Assembly (NCBI GenBank): GCA_017620475.1
Contig: JAFZQI010000031.1
Location: forward strand, 1-64,000
DNA: 64,000 bases
Reading direction: 5' to 3'
Origin: Clostridiales bacterium
Lineage (GTDB): Bacteria; Bacillota; Clostridia; Saccharofermentanales; Saccharofermentanaceae
In this document: in pieces, positions 1 through 7,517 of the stretch
Layout of the letters: the number at the start of each line of letters is the position of its first letter
Numbering within the stretch: position 1 is the stretch's first letter
Translations under genes and position numbers: made by a program
The notes under the pieces: model-generated
The model's input: only the letters and a program-made list of their open reading frames with translations
Databases searched by the model: none
What the model was told of the DNA's origin: nothing

Positions 1-1437
1 ATTGTAAAGGATGTGAATGGGAAAGTGATTGCTACATCTAAAGTTGTACAGGCTGTGCCACTGGCAACGCCACAGTTCATATCTGCCGAATCGACATACG
101 AAGGGATCGAACTATCCTGGACGAAGGTGGACGGAGCGGATTATTATCAAGTTATCAGATATAACCAGTACAATGAGTCGGAAGGAAATGAAGTGTATAA
201 CGAAGAAACCTATGTGGATAAGTATGCACGAGTCGGTGAAACCTATCGGTATGAGATAGCCGCCGTAAAAAAGTACGACCATAAGTCATATTCGACCTAT
301 TACAAAGACCGTTCGACGGTTGAAGTGACCCGAACCATGGAATACCCTGTACTTCCGGCAAGCGCTACGCCAAAGAGCGGCGTGACCATGACGATCAGCT
401 GGCAGTCCTATGACGGCGCGGCTTCCTATGAGATCTGGTATAGGCTGGAAGGAGAGGAGGATTTCACGCTTCTTAAGACGGCAGGCAGGACTCAGACATC
501 CACATCGCATACTGGGCTTACTGCAGGAACGAGATACAGCTATAAGGTAGTGGCTAAGGATAGTTCCGGAAATATTCTTGCAGTATCCGAGATCAAAAAG
601 AATGTTCCGTTGGCTACACCGCAGTTCACTTCTGCAGAATCTACAGACGAAGGTATCGCACTTGCCTGGACGAAGGTGAGTGGCGGAGATCACTATGTTA
701 TCTATAGGTATAACCAGTACGATGAACTTCAGACGTACCGGGTTGAGATTTCCAAGAATAGTTTCGTGGACAAATATGTACAGGTTGGAGAAACATATCG
801 GTATGAGATTCGATCCGGTAAGGAATTCGGTATCGGTGACCTGGCCTATTCAAGCCCTGCTTCTGAACAGGTCGAAGTGACGAGGACAATGGAATACCCT
901 GTGCTTTCGGCAAGCGCTACTCCGAAGAGCGGCGTGACCATGACGATCAGCTGGCAGTCCTATGACGGCGCGGCTTCCTATGAGATCTGGTATAGGTTGG
1001 ATGGCGAGGATTTCACGCTTCTTAAGACAGCAGGCAGGACTCAGACATCCACTTCGCATACAGGTCTTACTGCAGGAACGAGATACAGCTATAAGATAGT
1101 GGCTAAGGATAGCTCAGGCAATATTCTTGCGGTATCCGAGATCAAGAAGAATGTACCGCTGGCCACGCCGCAGTTCACTTCTGCAGTATCAACAGATGAA
1201 GGCATCGCGCTTACCTGGACGAAGGTGAGCGGAGGGGATCGCTATATAATTTACAGATACAACCAATACAATGAAGTGGAATTTTACTCGGCAGAGATTA
1301 CTGAGACCAGTTTCGTAGATAGAAATGTGCAGACCGGTGAGACTTATCGGTATGAGATCGTCTCTTCGAAGAGTTTCGGCGTTGGCGAGACAGGTTACAT
1401 AAGTAAGGCATCTGAACCTGTCGAAGTTGTCGGATAG
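1..1437 (+). CDS. fibronectin type III repeat protein, 5' end outside the window
   Basis: The reading frame is open from base 1, and the first residues (IVKDVNGKVIATSKV) match an internal segment of the same protein (AKDSSGNILAVSEI), so the gene starts upstream. About 478 codons are visible. They form five alternating FN3-like modules of roughly 90 residues: three of type A (PLATPQF ... WTKV ... YRYNQY) and two of type B (SGVTMTISWQSYDGA ... GLTAGTRYSYKVVAKD). Type A modules begin at about 58, 607 and 1156, a period of exactly 549 bp. The protein ends on a type A module (EPVEVVG) with no LPXTG, transmembrane segment or dockerin. FN3 repeats of this kind usually occur in secreted or cell-surface proteins as spacers or binding modules. 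Any catalytic domain and the signal peptide lie outside the window, so the function is open. A strong terminator follows. Confidence 0.85.
   Translation: MVKDVNGKVIATSKVVQAVPLATPQFISAESTYEGIELSWTKVDGADYYQVIRYNQYNESEGNEVYNEETYVDKYARVGETYRYEIAAVKKYDHKSYSTYYKDRSTVEVTRTMEYPVLPASATPKSGVTMTISWQSYDGAASYEIWYRLEGEEDFTLLKTAGRTQTSTSHTGLTAGTRYSYKVVAKDSSGNILAVSEIKKNVPLATPQFTSAESTDEGIALAWTKVSGGDHYVIYRYNQYDELQTYRVEISKNSFVDKYVQVGETYRYEIRSGKEFGIGDLAYSSPASEQVEVTRTMEYPVLSASATPKSGVTMTISWQSYDGAASYEIWYRLDGEDFTLLKTAGRTQTSTSHTGLTAGTRYSYKIVAKDSSGNILAVSEIKKNVPLATPQFTSAVSTDEGIALTWTKVSGGDRYIIYRYNQYNEVEFYSAEITETSFVDRNVQTGETYRYEIVSSKSFGVGETGYISKASEPVEVVG
379..996 (+). repeat. near-identical tandem DNA repeat inside the FN3 gene
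   Basis: The 66 bases at 379-444 are identical to 931-996, and similarity continues on both sides with a 549-bp overall period. Most matched codons show no synonymous drift, which indicates recent duplication or gene conversion of an A+B module pair. Confidence 0.85.
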
Positions 1438-1500
1438 GATAGTCTGACCCAATAGACGGACCGGTTCTTAATAAAGCAGGTACAATGAAAGCCTGAAATC

Positions 1501-1544
1501 AAGGACCCCGGGTGTGAGCTTTATCACATCCGGGATCCTTTTTG
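1501..1544 (+). terminator. intrinsic terminator of the FN3 gene
   Basis: A 17-nt arm beginning AAGGACCCCGGG (1501-1517) pairs with 1524-1540 (TCACATCCGGGATCCTT) with one mismatch around a 6-nt loop, and a T run follows. Confidence 0.85.
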
Positions 1545-1631
1545 CTCTTTTCTTCTTCATTATCTGTCCGGCAGATGCTATCATTTAAGTATAGGTTGCT
1601 TAGCGGAATATATGGGATTGGGGGGATACAT

Positions 1632-2948
1632 ATGAGTAATACCGGGTTGGCAGATAAAATCAAGAAAGTTCGTATTGCGGGATTTGATTTGAAGTGGTTT
1701 GCCATTATTGCCGCACTGATCATCTGCGGCTGCGCCATCGGTGCTTTTCCAACGGGAATGGTGGGCGCTTTTCTTTTCCTGATGGTATTCGGAGAACTTC
1801 TCAATGAAGTGGGAAATGTGACTCCGTTCGTCAAGACTTTCCTCGGTGGGGGAGCGATCGTATGTATTTTCGTGGGTGCGGCCATCGTCTATTGGCATGT
1901 TGTCCCCAATGGAATCGTGGAGAACTGTTCCACTTTTATGAAGGGGGCAGGATTTCTGGATTTCTATATTGCCGCGCTGATTACGGGATCGATCCTCGGC
2001 ATGAACAGAAAACTGCTTATGCGTGCGGCGATCCGTTATCTGCCATGTATTGTGGGAGCGGTTGCCTTTGCTCTAGCGGGAGTTGCGGCTGTGGGATATC
2101 TTTTCAGCATGAATGCAGGAGAATCCATCGCATATATCGGTATGCCGATCATGGGTGGAGGCATGGGCGCCGGCGCCGTTCCGATCGCGAAGGTTTTTGA
2201 GAGTGCGCTTTCCATCCCTTCTGAAACGATCCTCAGCCGGCTGGTTCCGGCGGTGGCTCTCGGGAATGCTTTTGCCATCGTATGCGGCGGGCTTCTTAAT
2301 CGTCTTGGTGAGGCATGCCCTTCGCTTACGGGGAAGGGAAATCTCATGCGTTCCAATGATCCTGCGCTGAAAGAGGAGAAGAAAGAGCCGAAGGATAAGA
2401 GTGTGGCAAGTTATGCGAAGGGCGTGATCATCTCGACATCCTTCTATGCCTTCGGATGTCTGGTGGCACATCTTATTAAACTATGCGGGCTGGATATCCA
2501 TCCTTATGCCTGGATGATCATCGCCGTGGCGGTGGCAAAGTGCCTCAATCTTATTCCTGAGGAATATGAGGAGAATGCTTCGCTTTGGTACTCTTTTGTG
2601 TCGAAGAACTGGACGGCAGCCCTGATGCTTGGTATCGGTATGGCTTATACGGATATGGGACAGATCATCGATGCTTTCAATCTTCAGTACATTGTTCTTG
2701 TGATCGTTACTGTACTGGGGGCGGTTATGGGTTCTGCTCTGGTCGGGAAACTTGTCGGGTTCTATCCGATCGAGGCGGCGATCACGGCGGGACTTTGCAT
2801 GGCCAATATGGGCGGTACCGGTGATGTGGCGGTGCTGATGGCGTCCAAGAGAATGAAACTTATGCCGTTTGCCCAGATTTCTTCCCGGCTGGGAGGCGCG
2901 GTGATTATCCTTTTGGCGTCGTTCCTGGTACCGCTGTTTTTTGGATGA
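1632..2948 (+). CDS. 2-hydroxycarboxylate transporter (2HCT/CitS family)
   Basis: This 438-residue polytopic membrane protein matches the 2HCT family, whose known members carry citrate, malate or lactate, mostly as Na+ or H+ symporters or as exchangers. The two inverted halves are visible. Glycine-rich re-entrant motifs lie near IMGGGMGAGAVPIA and ANMGGTGDVAVL, corresponding to the family's GGxG loops, and IPEEYEENA sits in the middle. The start at 1632 (MSNTGLADK) follows a GGGGG tract; an upstream in-frame ATG would add a poorly conserved leader. A bidirectional terminator follows. No decarboxylase or lyase gene is next to it, so the substrate cannot be inferred. Family assignment is firm, substrate unknown. 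Confidence 0.88.
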   Translation: MSNTGLADKIKKVRIAGFDLKWFAIIAALIICGCAIGAFPTGMVGAFLFLMVFGELLNEVGNVTPFVKTFLGGGAIVCIFVGAAIVYWHVVPNGIVENCSTFMKGAGFLDFYIAALITGSILGMNRKLLMRAAIRYLPCIVGAVAFALAGVAAVGYLFSMNAGESIAYIGMPIMGGGMGAGAVPIAKVFESALSIPSETILSRLVPAVALGNAFAIVCGGLLNRLGEACPSLTGKGNLMRSNDPALKEEKKEPKDKSVASYAKGVIISTSFYAFGCLVAHLIKLCGLDIHPYAWMIIAVAVAKCLNLIPEEYEENASLWYSFVSKNWTAALMLGIGMAYTDMGQIIDAFNLQYIVLVIVTVLGAVMGSALVGKLVGFYPIEAAITAGLCMANMGGTGDVAVLMASKRMKLMPFAQISSRLGGAVIILLASFLVPLFFG

Positions 2949-2990
2949 GGTATTGCGCAGTGTCGAAACAGTAGATGTATTAAATCAGTA

Positions 2991-3040
2991 AAAAGGATAC
3001 CCTGAGCAACGATTTTTGGTGTTGCAAAGGGTATCCTTTT
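2991..3040. terminator. bidirectional terminator between converging genes
   Basis: Arms AAAAGGATACCCT (2991-3003) and AGGGTATCCTTTT (3028-3040) are perfect reverse complements, with an inner GCAAC/GTTGC stem. A and T runs on the two sides allow termination of both the transporter and the leftward ATPase gene. Confidence 0.85.
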
Positions 3041-3062
3041 ACTTAGTGTTCTTAACTGACAA

Positions 3063-4841
3063 TTACTTCTTCAGCAGGCTTCCGAAGATTCCTCTGATAA
3101 GTGACGATCCGATCTGACGGCCGGCGGCAGTTGTTGCCGAGTTGACCATCTTGGTGACCGGGCTGTTCTTCTTGGCACGCTCGGCTTCGCGCTTGGCTTT
3201 CTCTTCCTGACGCTCCTGCTCCTTGCGGGCTCTTTCTTCTGCGCGGGCCTGACGCTCGGCTTCACGGCGCTCACGGTCTTCCTGACGCTCGCGTTCACGC
3301 TGTTCACGGAGTTCAGCGGCGCGCTCTTTCTCTTCGATGCGGCGCTCACGGTCTTCCTGACGGTCAGCTTCACGCTGCTCACGGATCTCGGCGGCACGGG
3401 CTTCCTTCTCCGCTTTCTCTTCAGCAAGACGGGCCTTCTCTTCTTCCTTCTCCGCAGCGATGCGCTCTTTCTCAGCAGCCTTCTCCTCAGCAAGAGCCGC
3501 CTTCTCTTCTTCGCGGGCAGCACGGTCTCTCTCTACTGCAGCAGCGGCAGAACCGGCGCTGTCATACTTCTCCATGAGAATCTCATAAGCCGACTCCGGA
3601 TCAACGGCAGTTCTATATTTCTCGTAAAGATCACTTGCCTGCGTCAGTTCCTGCATCTTCTCAAATCCGGCAGAACCGATGAAGCTCTGCGGCGGGAGAA
3701 TGAACGCACGCTCTACTACGCCCGGAGTACCCTTCTCATCGAGGAAGGAAACAAGGGCTTCACCTACCGCCAGCTCGGAGAGAACCGTCTCGGTATTGAA
3801 TTCCGGATTGGCGCGGAAGGAATCCGCAGCCGCCTTGAGCTTCTTCTGCTCGGCAGGTGTATAAGCACGGAGGGCATGCTGGACACGGTTCTGAAGCTGT
3901 GCCAGGATGTTATCCGGGATATCGCTCGGGCTCTGGGAAATGAAGTATACGCCGATACCCTTGGAGCGGATGAGACGGACGATCTGATCGATCTTCTCGA
4001 GGAGAAATGCCGGTGCGTCGTTAAAGAGCAGGTGTGCCTCATCGAAGAAGAAGACCATCTTCGGCTTTTCGGGATCGCCGACTTCCGGCATATTCTCGTA
4101 GATCTCGGAAAGGAGCCAGAGGAGGAATGTCGAGTACAGAAGCGGCTTGTTGAAGAGCTCGGTGGCATTGAGGACGTTGATCATGCCGCGTCCGTCAGAT
4201 GCGGTCTTCATGAAGTCCAGAACATCAAATGCAGGCTCGGCGAAGAATGCGTCCGCACCTTCATCGGAAAGGAGAGCCAGATTTCTCTGGATCGCGCCGA
4301 TGGTAGCTGTGGAGATATTTCCGTAAGTGAGCTTGTACTCATCTGCATGGTCACCGATGTATGTCAGAAGGAGACGCAGATCCTTGAGGTCAAGAAGCAG
4401 GAGTCCCTGATCATCGGCGATGCGGAATACCATAGACATGACGGCACGCTGTACATCGGAAAGTCCCAGCATACGACCCAGAAGGATCGGGCCGAGCTCG
4501 GAGATCGTAGTACGCATCGGGATGCCCATCGTACCGAATACATCGTAGAACGTGGTCGGATAAGCCTTGTATTCGAAGTTCTCGATACCGAACTTACTGA
4601 TACGCTCTTCCATGTTATCGTTGCTGACGCCTGTAGCGCAAATACCAGACATATCGCCCTTAACATCTGCGAGGAATACCGGGACACCCATGTCGGAGAA
4701 GCTCTCGGCCAGCACCTTGAGTGTTACGGATTTACCTGTACCGGTAGCACCTGCGATCAAACCATGGCGGTTCGCCTTCGAAGGCTCAATGAAGCATTTC
4801 TTGGCGGTACCGCCTACCCAAATCTTATTATCGTAAAGCAT
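3063..4841 (-). CDS. HerA/DUF853 (YjgR-like) P-loop ATPase with a long charged tail
   Basis: This 592-residue protein resembles the DUF853/YjgR branch of HerA-FtsK-type ATPases. Walker A is GATGTGKS (31-38), Walker B is VFFFDEAH (263-270), and a sensor-like segment ISQSPSDIP follows near 301. HerA relatives are hexameric DNA translocases; the role of the DUF853 branch is not established. Residues about 436-566 are an almost uninterrupted Glu/Arg/Lys/Ala coiled coil (EEEKAALAEEKAAEKERIAA and similar). The last 30 residues are less charged (TTAAGRQIGSSLIRGIFGSLLKK). The start has a GGGAGG site 9 nt upstream. The gene is alone on its strand and converges on the 2HCT transporter gene. The long open frame on the opposite strand is an artefact of the biased codons. 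Confidence 0.85.
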   Translation of the reverse strand: MLYDNKIWVGGTAKKCFIEPSKANRHGLIAGATGTGKSVTLKVLAESFSDMGVPVFLADVKGDMSGICATGVSNDNMEERISKFGIENFEYKAYPTTFYDVFGTMGIPMRTTISELGPILLGRMLGLSDVQRAVMSMVFRIADDQGLLLLDLKDLRLLLTYIGDHADEYKLTYGNISTATIGAIQRNLALLSDEGADAFFAEPAFDVLDFMKTASDGRGMINVLNATELFNKPLLYSTFLLWLLSEIYENMPEVGDPEKPKMVFFFDEAHLLFNDAPAFLLEKIDQIVRLIRSKGIGVYFISQSPSDIPDNILAQLQNRVQHALRAYTPAEQKKLKAAADSFRANPEFNTETVLSELAVGEALVSFLDEKGTPGVVERAFILPPQSFIGSAGFEKMQELTQASDLYEKYRTAVDPESAYEILMEKYDSAGSAAAAVERDRAAREEEKAALAEEKAAEKERIAAEKEEEKARLAEEKAEKEARAAEIREQREADRQEDRERRIEEKERAAELREQRERERQEDRERREAERQARAEERARKEQERQEEKAKREAERAKKNSPVTKMVNSATTAAGRQIGSSLIRGIFGSLLKK

Positions 4842-4938
4842 AATTCAACCTCCCTATCTTAAGTTAGAAGTACTGTATCTATTTTCGCAAAGACGGAGGA
4901 TAATCGCAAGGCAATTTTATGTAAAAGTGTCGGATAAT

Positions 4939-4952
4939 TGAAAACGTTTTGT
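4939..4952. promoter_or_regulatory. cre-like palindrome
   Basis: TGAAAACGTTTTGT matches the CcpA catabolite-responsive element consensus (TGWAARCGYTWNCW) except at one position. It lies between the divergent ATPase and membrane-protein genes, 26 bp upstream of a TATAAT at 4978-4983. This is a motif match only. Confidence 0.3.
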
Positions 4953-5078
4953 TACATATTTTCCCTTTGACGGGAAGTATAATGATAGGCGGAGATTTAT
5001 GCGCAGCTTTCATCAAAGAAAGAGTCGAAAAAACGGCGCATGGATGAGACTGTTTTTTTGGAAAGGAGAAGACCGGAT

Positions 5079-5837
5079 ATGGTAGATACGGTTACACTCA
5101 TTACCTTCGGAGCGATGGGGATCCTGCTTTGTTTCTACGGATTCCGGATGTTCCGCTTCTCCATGGCGATCGCAGGCTTCTTCATGGGCATGCAGCTGGC
5201 CAATATCCTTGACTCGACCTTCCTTCTTGAGAAGATCCCCGAGAAGAACCAGGAAATGTGGGAGTTTATCTTCCCGATCGTGATAGGGCTTCTTCTGGCG
5301 GTCCTTTCGTATGCCATCTATAAAAAAGCACTGTTCTTTATTTCGATGTTCTTTACATGGTATACCCTCGTGAAGATCTCACTGCTTTATATCATCAAGA
5401 CACAGAACGATCTGGCGCTGTTTATCTCTCTTTCTCCGGATTCGATTGCGAAACTTACTGATGGAAGTGACGGGGCGCAGAATCTGATTTCAGATGAACA
5501 GATGAGCAAGGTGATGTCCCGGATCCCGGGAAATACTGACGGGGAGAAACTTCTGGCGATCTGCCTGATTGCCCTTCTGATCGGTATTCTGGTCGGGATC
5601 CTTATCTGCCTTCTTCAGGCGCCGGCCATTAAGATCATCACGGCGGTCATCGGCGCGGATATCCTTCGTGATGTTTTCCTCGGAGCTATGGGGATGCTCT
5701 ATGCGTGGGAGAAACTTCCTTCCTTCCTGCTTCCGGCCGTGAAACAGGGGCTTTACAACGGGTGGGTGTCGTTTTTCATATGGGCGGCATTGATCGGATC
5801 GGGCATTACGGTCCAGCTCAAGGCCAATGATGAGTAA
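5079..5837 (+). CDS. multi-pass membrane protein, function unknown
   Basis: This is a 252-residue protein with about seven predicted hydrophobic segments (for example ITFGAMGILLCFYGFRMFRF, IFPIVIGLLLAVLSYAIY, LAICLIALLIGILVGILICLL). A polar loop lies between residues 110 and 155. The fold resembles DUF4203/TMEM198-type proteins, but the family call is tentative. The start at 5079 (MVDTVTLITF) has AGGAG 10 nt upstream. An in-frame ATG at 5040 lacks such a site and would add a charged leader. It precedes the lipoprotein/radical SAM pair by 111 bp on the same strand, so a shared transcript is possible. I see no catalytic motif. Confidence 0.7.
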   Translation: MVDTVTLITFGAMGILLCFYGFRMFRFSMAIAGFFMGMQLANILDSTFLLEKIPEKNQEMWEFIFPIVIGLLLAVLSYAIYKKALFFISMFFTWYTLVKISLLYIIKTQNDLALFISLSPDSIAKLTDGSDGAQNLISDEQMSKVMSRIPGNTDGEKLLAICLIALLIGILVGILICLLQAPAIKIITAVIGADILRDVFLGAMGMLYAWEKLPSFLLPAVKQGLYNGWVSFFIWAALIGSGITVQLKANDE

Positions 5838-5887
5838 TAAGACCGAATAATCTTTTTCCTGAATTGTGCAACAAAACTTCGCGCCGA

Positions 5888-5933
5888 GTCGTCTGATATA
5901 TAGAAAGCGAAACAGAAACAAGTGTCAGACGAC
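5888..5933 (+). promoter_or_regulatory. inverted repeat touching the lipoprotein ribosome-binding site
   Basis: GTCGTCTGA (5888-5896) and TCAGACGAC (5925-5933) are perfect complements. The right arm ends directly at the AAAGGAG ribosome-binding site (5934-5940) of the small lipoprotein gene. In RNA this stem would stack against the site and could affect translation; in DNA it could be an operator. Confidence 0.45.
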
Positions 5934-5948
5934 AAAGGAGATACGAAC

Positions 5949-6377
5949 ATGAAACATGAACCGGTAAGAAAACCAGTTATCCCTTCCTACCCGACTCTTT
6001 CTCAGGTCAGTAAAATTTCCTGCATGAAGTCCATCCCGAAACTGGCTGCGGTAACGGCCATTACGGCGACGATCGCGCTGGCGGCCAGCTGTGGGGATGA
6101 CAAGAGCAGCAAAGGAAGCGGAGCGAATATACTTATGGACATGATGGCCGGGAAGGATCCGTTTGCGACAACAGAAGAGATTCTCGAGGGCTATGTTGAG
6201 GTCTATACGGAACCGACAGACCCGACCACCGATCCGACAGAAGAAGTCCTGATGGGCGAAGAGACCGTTGATACGGAAGAGGTCTACTGGGCCGGCGGTA
6301 TGGATACATATACGGAAGAGACCGATTACATGATCGACGGCGATGTCGCGGTCAATACGGAACCGAGTGAAACATGA
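5949..6377 (+). CDS. small acidic lipoprotein, candidate substrate of the adjacent radical SAM enzyme
   Basis: This is a 142-residue protein. The N-terminal part is unusually long for a signal peptide (MKHEPVRKPVIPSYPTLSQV...), with a hydrophobic stretch at 32-46 and a lipobox LAASC giving Cys48. The mature part contains no Cys. It is very rich in Asp, Glu and Thr (TEPTDPTTDPTEEV, MDTYTEETDYMID) and contains one EVYWAGG motif around Trp114. The start at 5949 has AAAGGAG 8 nt upstream. Its stop overlaps the start of the radical SAM gene (ATGA), which implies coupled translation. Small proteins paired this way are often precursors or partners of SPASM maturases, and a family of lipoprotein/radical SAM pairs is known from Bacteroidetes. 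No similarity to a named precursor family was recognised. Confidence 0.7.
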   Translation: MKHEPVRKPVIPSYPTLSQVSKISCMKSIPKLAAVTAITATIALAASCGDDKSSKGSGANILMDMMAGKDPFATTEEILEGYVEVYTEPTDPTTDPTEEVLMGEETVDTEEVYWAGGMDTYTEETDYMIDGDVAVNTEPSET

Positions 6378-7516
6378 GACGATTGACTCTGGTGATGACC
6401 CATCAATGCAATTTCGACTGCAAGTACTGCCTGCAGAAGCATGAGGATGTTTTTATGCCCGTGGAACTCGGAGAGAAGGCCATCGAAAGGATGCGCCAGG
6501 AGCTTCTTTCAGAATCTTCCCGGAAGGATTCTTCGGACAGATCTTCTGACGATCCGGAAGAAACTTCTTCTACGAAAGTGCAGATCTCCTTCTATGGTGG
6601 GGAACCGCTTCTTGCCAGAGACCGGATCGAGCATCTGGTGAAATACGCCAATGAACGTATCGGAGGCATGCCGGGATACAGCGTGCGATATGAGATCACG
6701 ACAAACGGCCTGCTTCTGGATGAATCTTTCCTTTCTTTTGCGAAGAAAAACCGTATCCTTCTGGCGCTGTCCCACGACGGGCTTGCGCAGGATCAGGTGC
6801 GTCTTGCCCGGGGCGGAAAACCGACCCGGGAGATCGTGGATCAGAAACTGGAGATGCTTCTTAGGGCGTTCCCGGAGACGATCATCATGATGACCATCCA
6901 CCCGGACTATGTGGATCAGGTGGCGGACTCGATCGCATTTTTCCATGAAAAGGGCATCCGCTCCGTAAGTCTTGTTCCGGCCCATGGCGAGCGCGTCAGC
7001 TGGACGGAAGAGAAGTTCCGGCGTTTTTCACAACAGATGGAAAAGGTCAAAGTGCTTTATGAGCGGTGGAATCAGGGAGACGGGTATTTCCGTGTGATCC
7101 CCTTCGAGAATAAGATCCGCAATTACATCCGGCAGAAGGATGCGGACAGCGCGATGTGCCATTTCGGCTGCCATAAGCTCATGGTGGATGCGGACGGCAA
7201 GTACTATCCCTGCAGTCATTTTATTGGACGAGACGGATTCTGCATCGGCTCGGTGGAGGACGATGTGGATGAGGCGAAGATCCGGACACTGGAGTCCCGG
7301 CGCGTCGAGCCGGAGATCTGCCGGGCGTGCGATCTGCGGTTCCGCTGCCGGCATACCTGTGCCTGCGCCAATCACGGGCATACGGGAAGTATGGCGGAGG
7401 TGTCTGCGCTTCAGTGTGAGTACGAGAAACTGACGATCCGCCTGGCCGATGAGGCCGCCGCGGCGATGATCCGTGAAGAAAACCCGAGATTTGTGGAGCG
7501 GATGTATAAGCCGTAA
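6374..7516 (+). CDS. radical SAM/SPASM domain protein, candidate peptide or protein maturase
   Basis: This 380-residue enzyme has the radical SAM motif CX3CX2C at Cys12, Cys16 and Cys19 (CNFDCKYC) and the SAM-binding motif FYGGEPLL. A Cys-rich SPASM region starts at Cys262/Cys266 (CHFGC), continues with YYPCSHF and CRACDLRFRCRHTCAC, and ends near LQCEY. It should bind auxiliary Fe-S clusters. The pattern is that of anaerobic sulfatase-maturase-like and RiPP-maturase enzymes, which modify side chains of protein substrates. A Ser/Asp/Glu-rich insert lies at about 47-67. No sulfatase gene is nearby. The start overlaps the stop of the small lipoprotein gene by four bases, making that lipoprotein the obvious candidate substrate. 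The substrate assignment is inference. Confidence 0.85.
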   Translation: MRRLTLVMTHQCNFDCKYCLQKHEDVFMPVELGEKAIERMRQELLSESSRKDSSDRSSDDPEETSSTKVQISFYGGEPLLARDRIEHLVKYANERIGGMPGYSVRYEITTNGLLLDESFLSFAKKNRILLALSHDGLAQDQVRLARGGKPTREIVDQKLEMLLRAFPETIIMMTIHPDYVDQVADSIAFFHEKGIRSVSLVPAHGERVSWTEEKFRRFSQQMEKVKVLYERWNQGDGYFRVIPFENKIRNYIRQKDADSAMCHFGCHKLMVDADGKYYPCSHFIGRDGFCIGSVEDDVDEAKIRTLESRRVEPEICRACDLRFRCRHTCACANHGHTGSMAEVSALQCEYEKLTIRLADEAAAAMIREENPRFVERMYKP

Positions 7517-7517
7517 T

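Noticed and set aside
3876..4862. A 328-codon plus-strand frame opposite the HerA-like ATPase
   Set aside because: It is a coding shadow; Walker motifs and family matches are on the minus strand.
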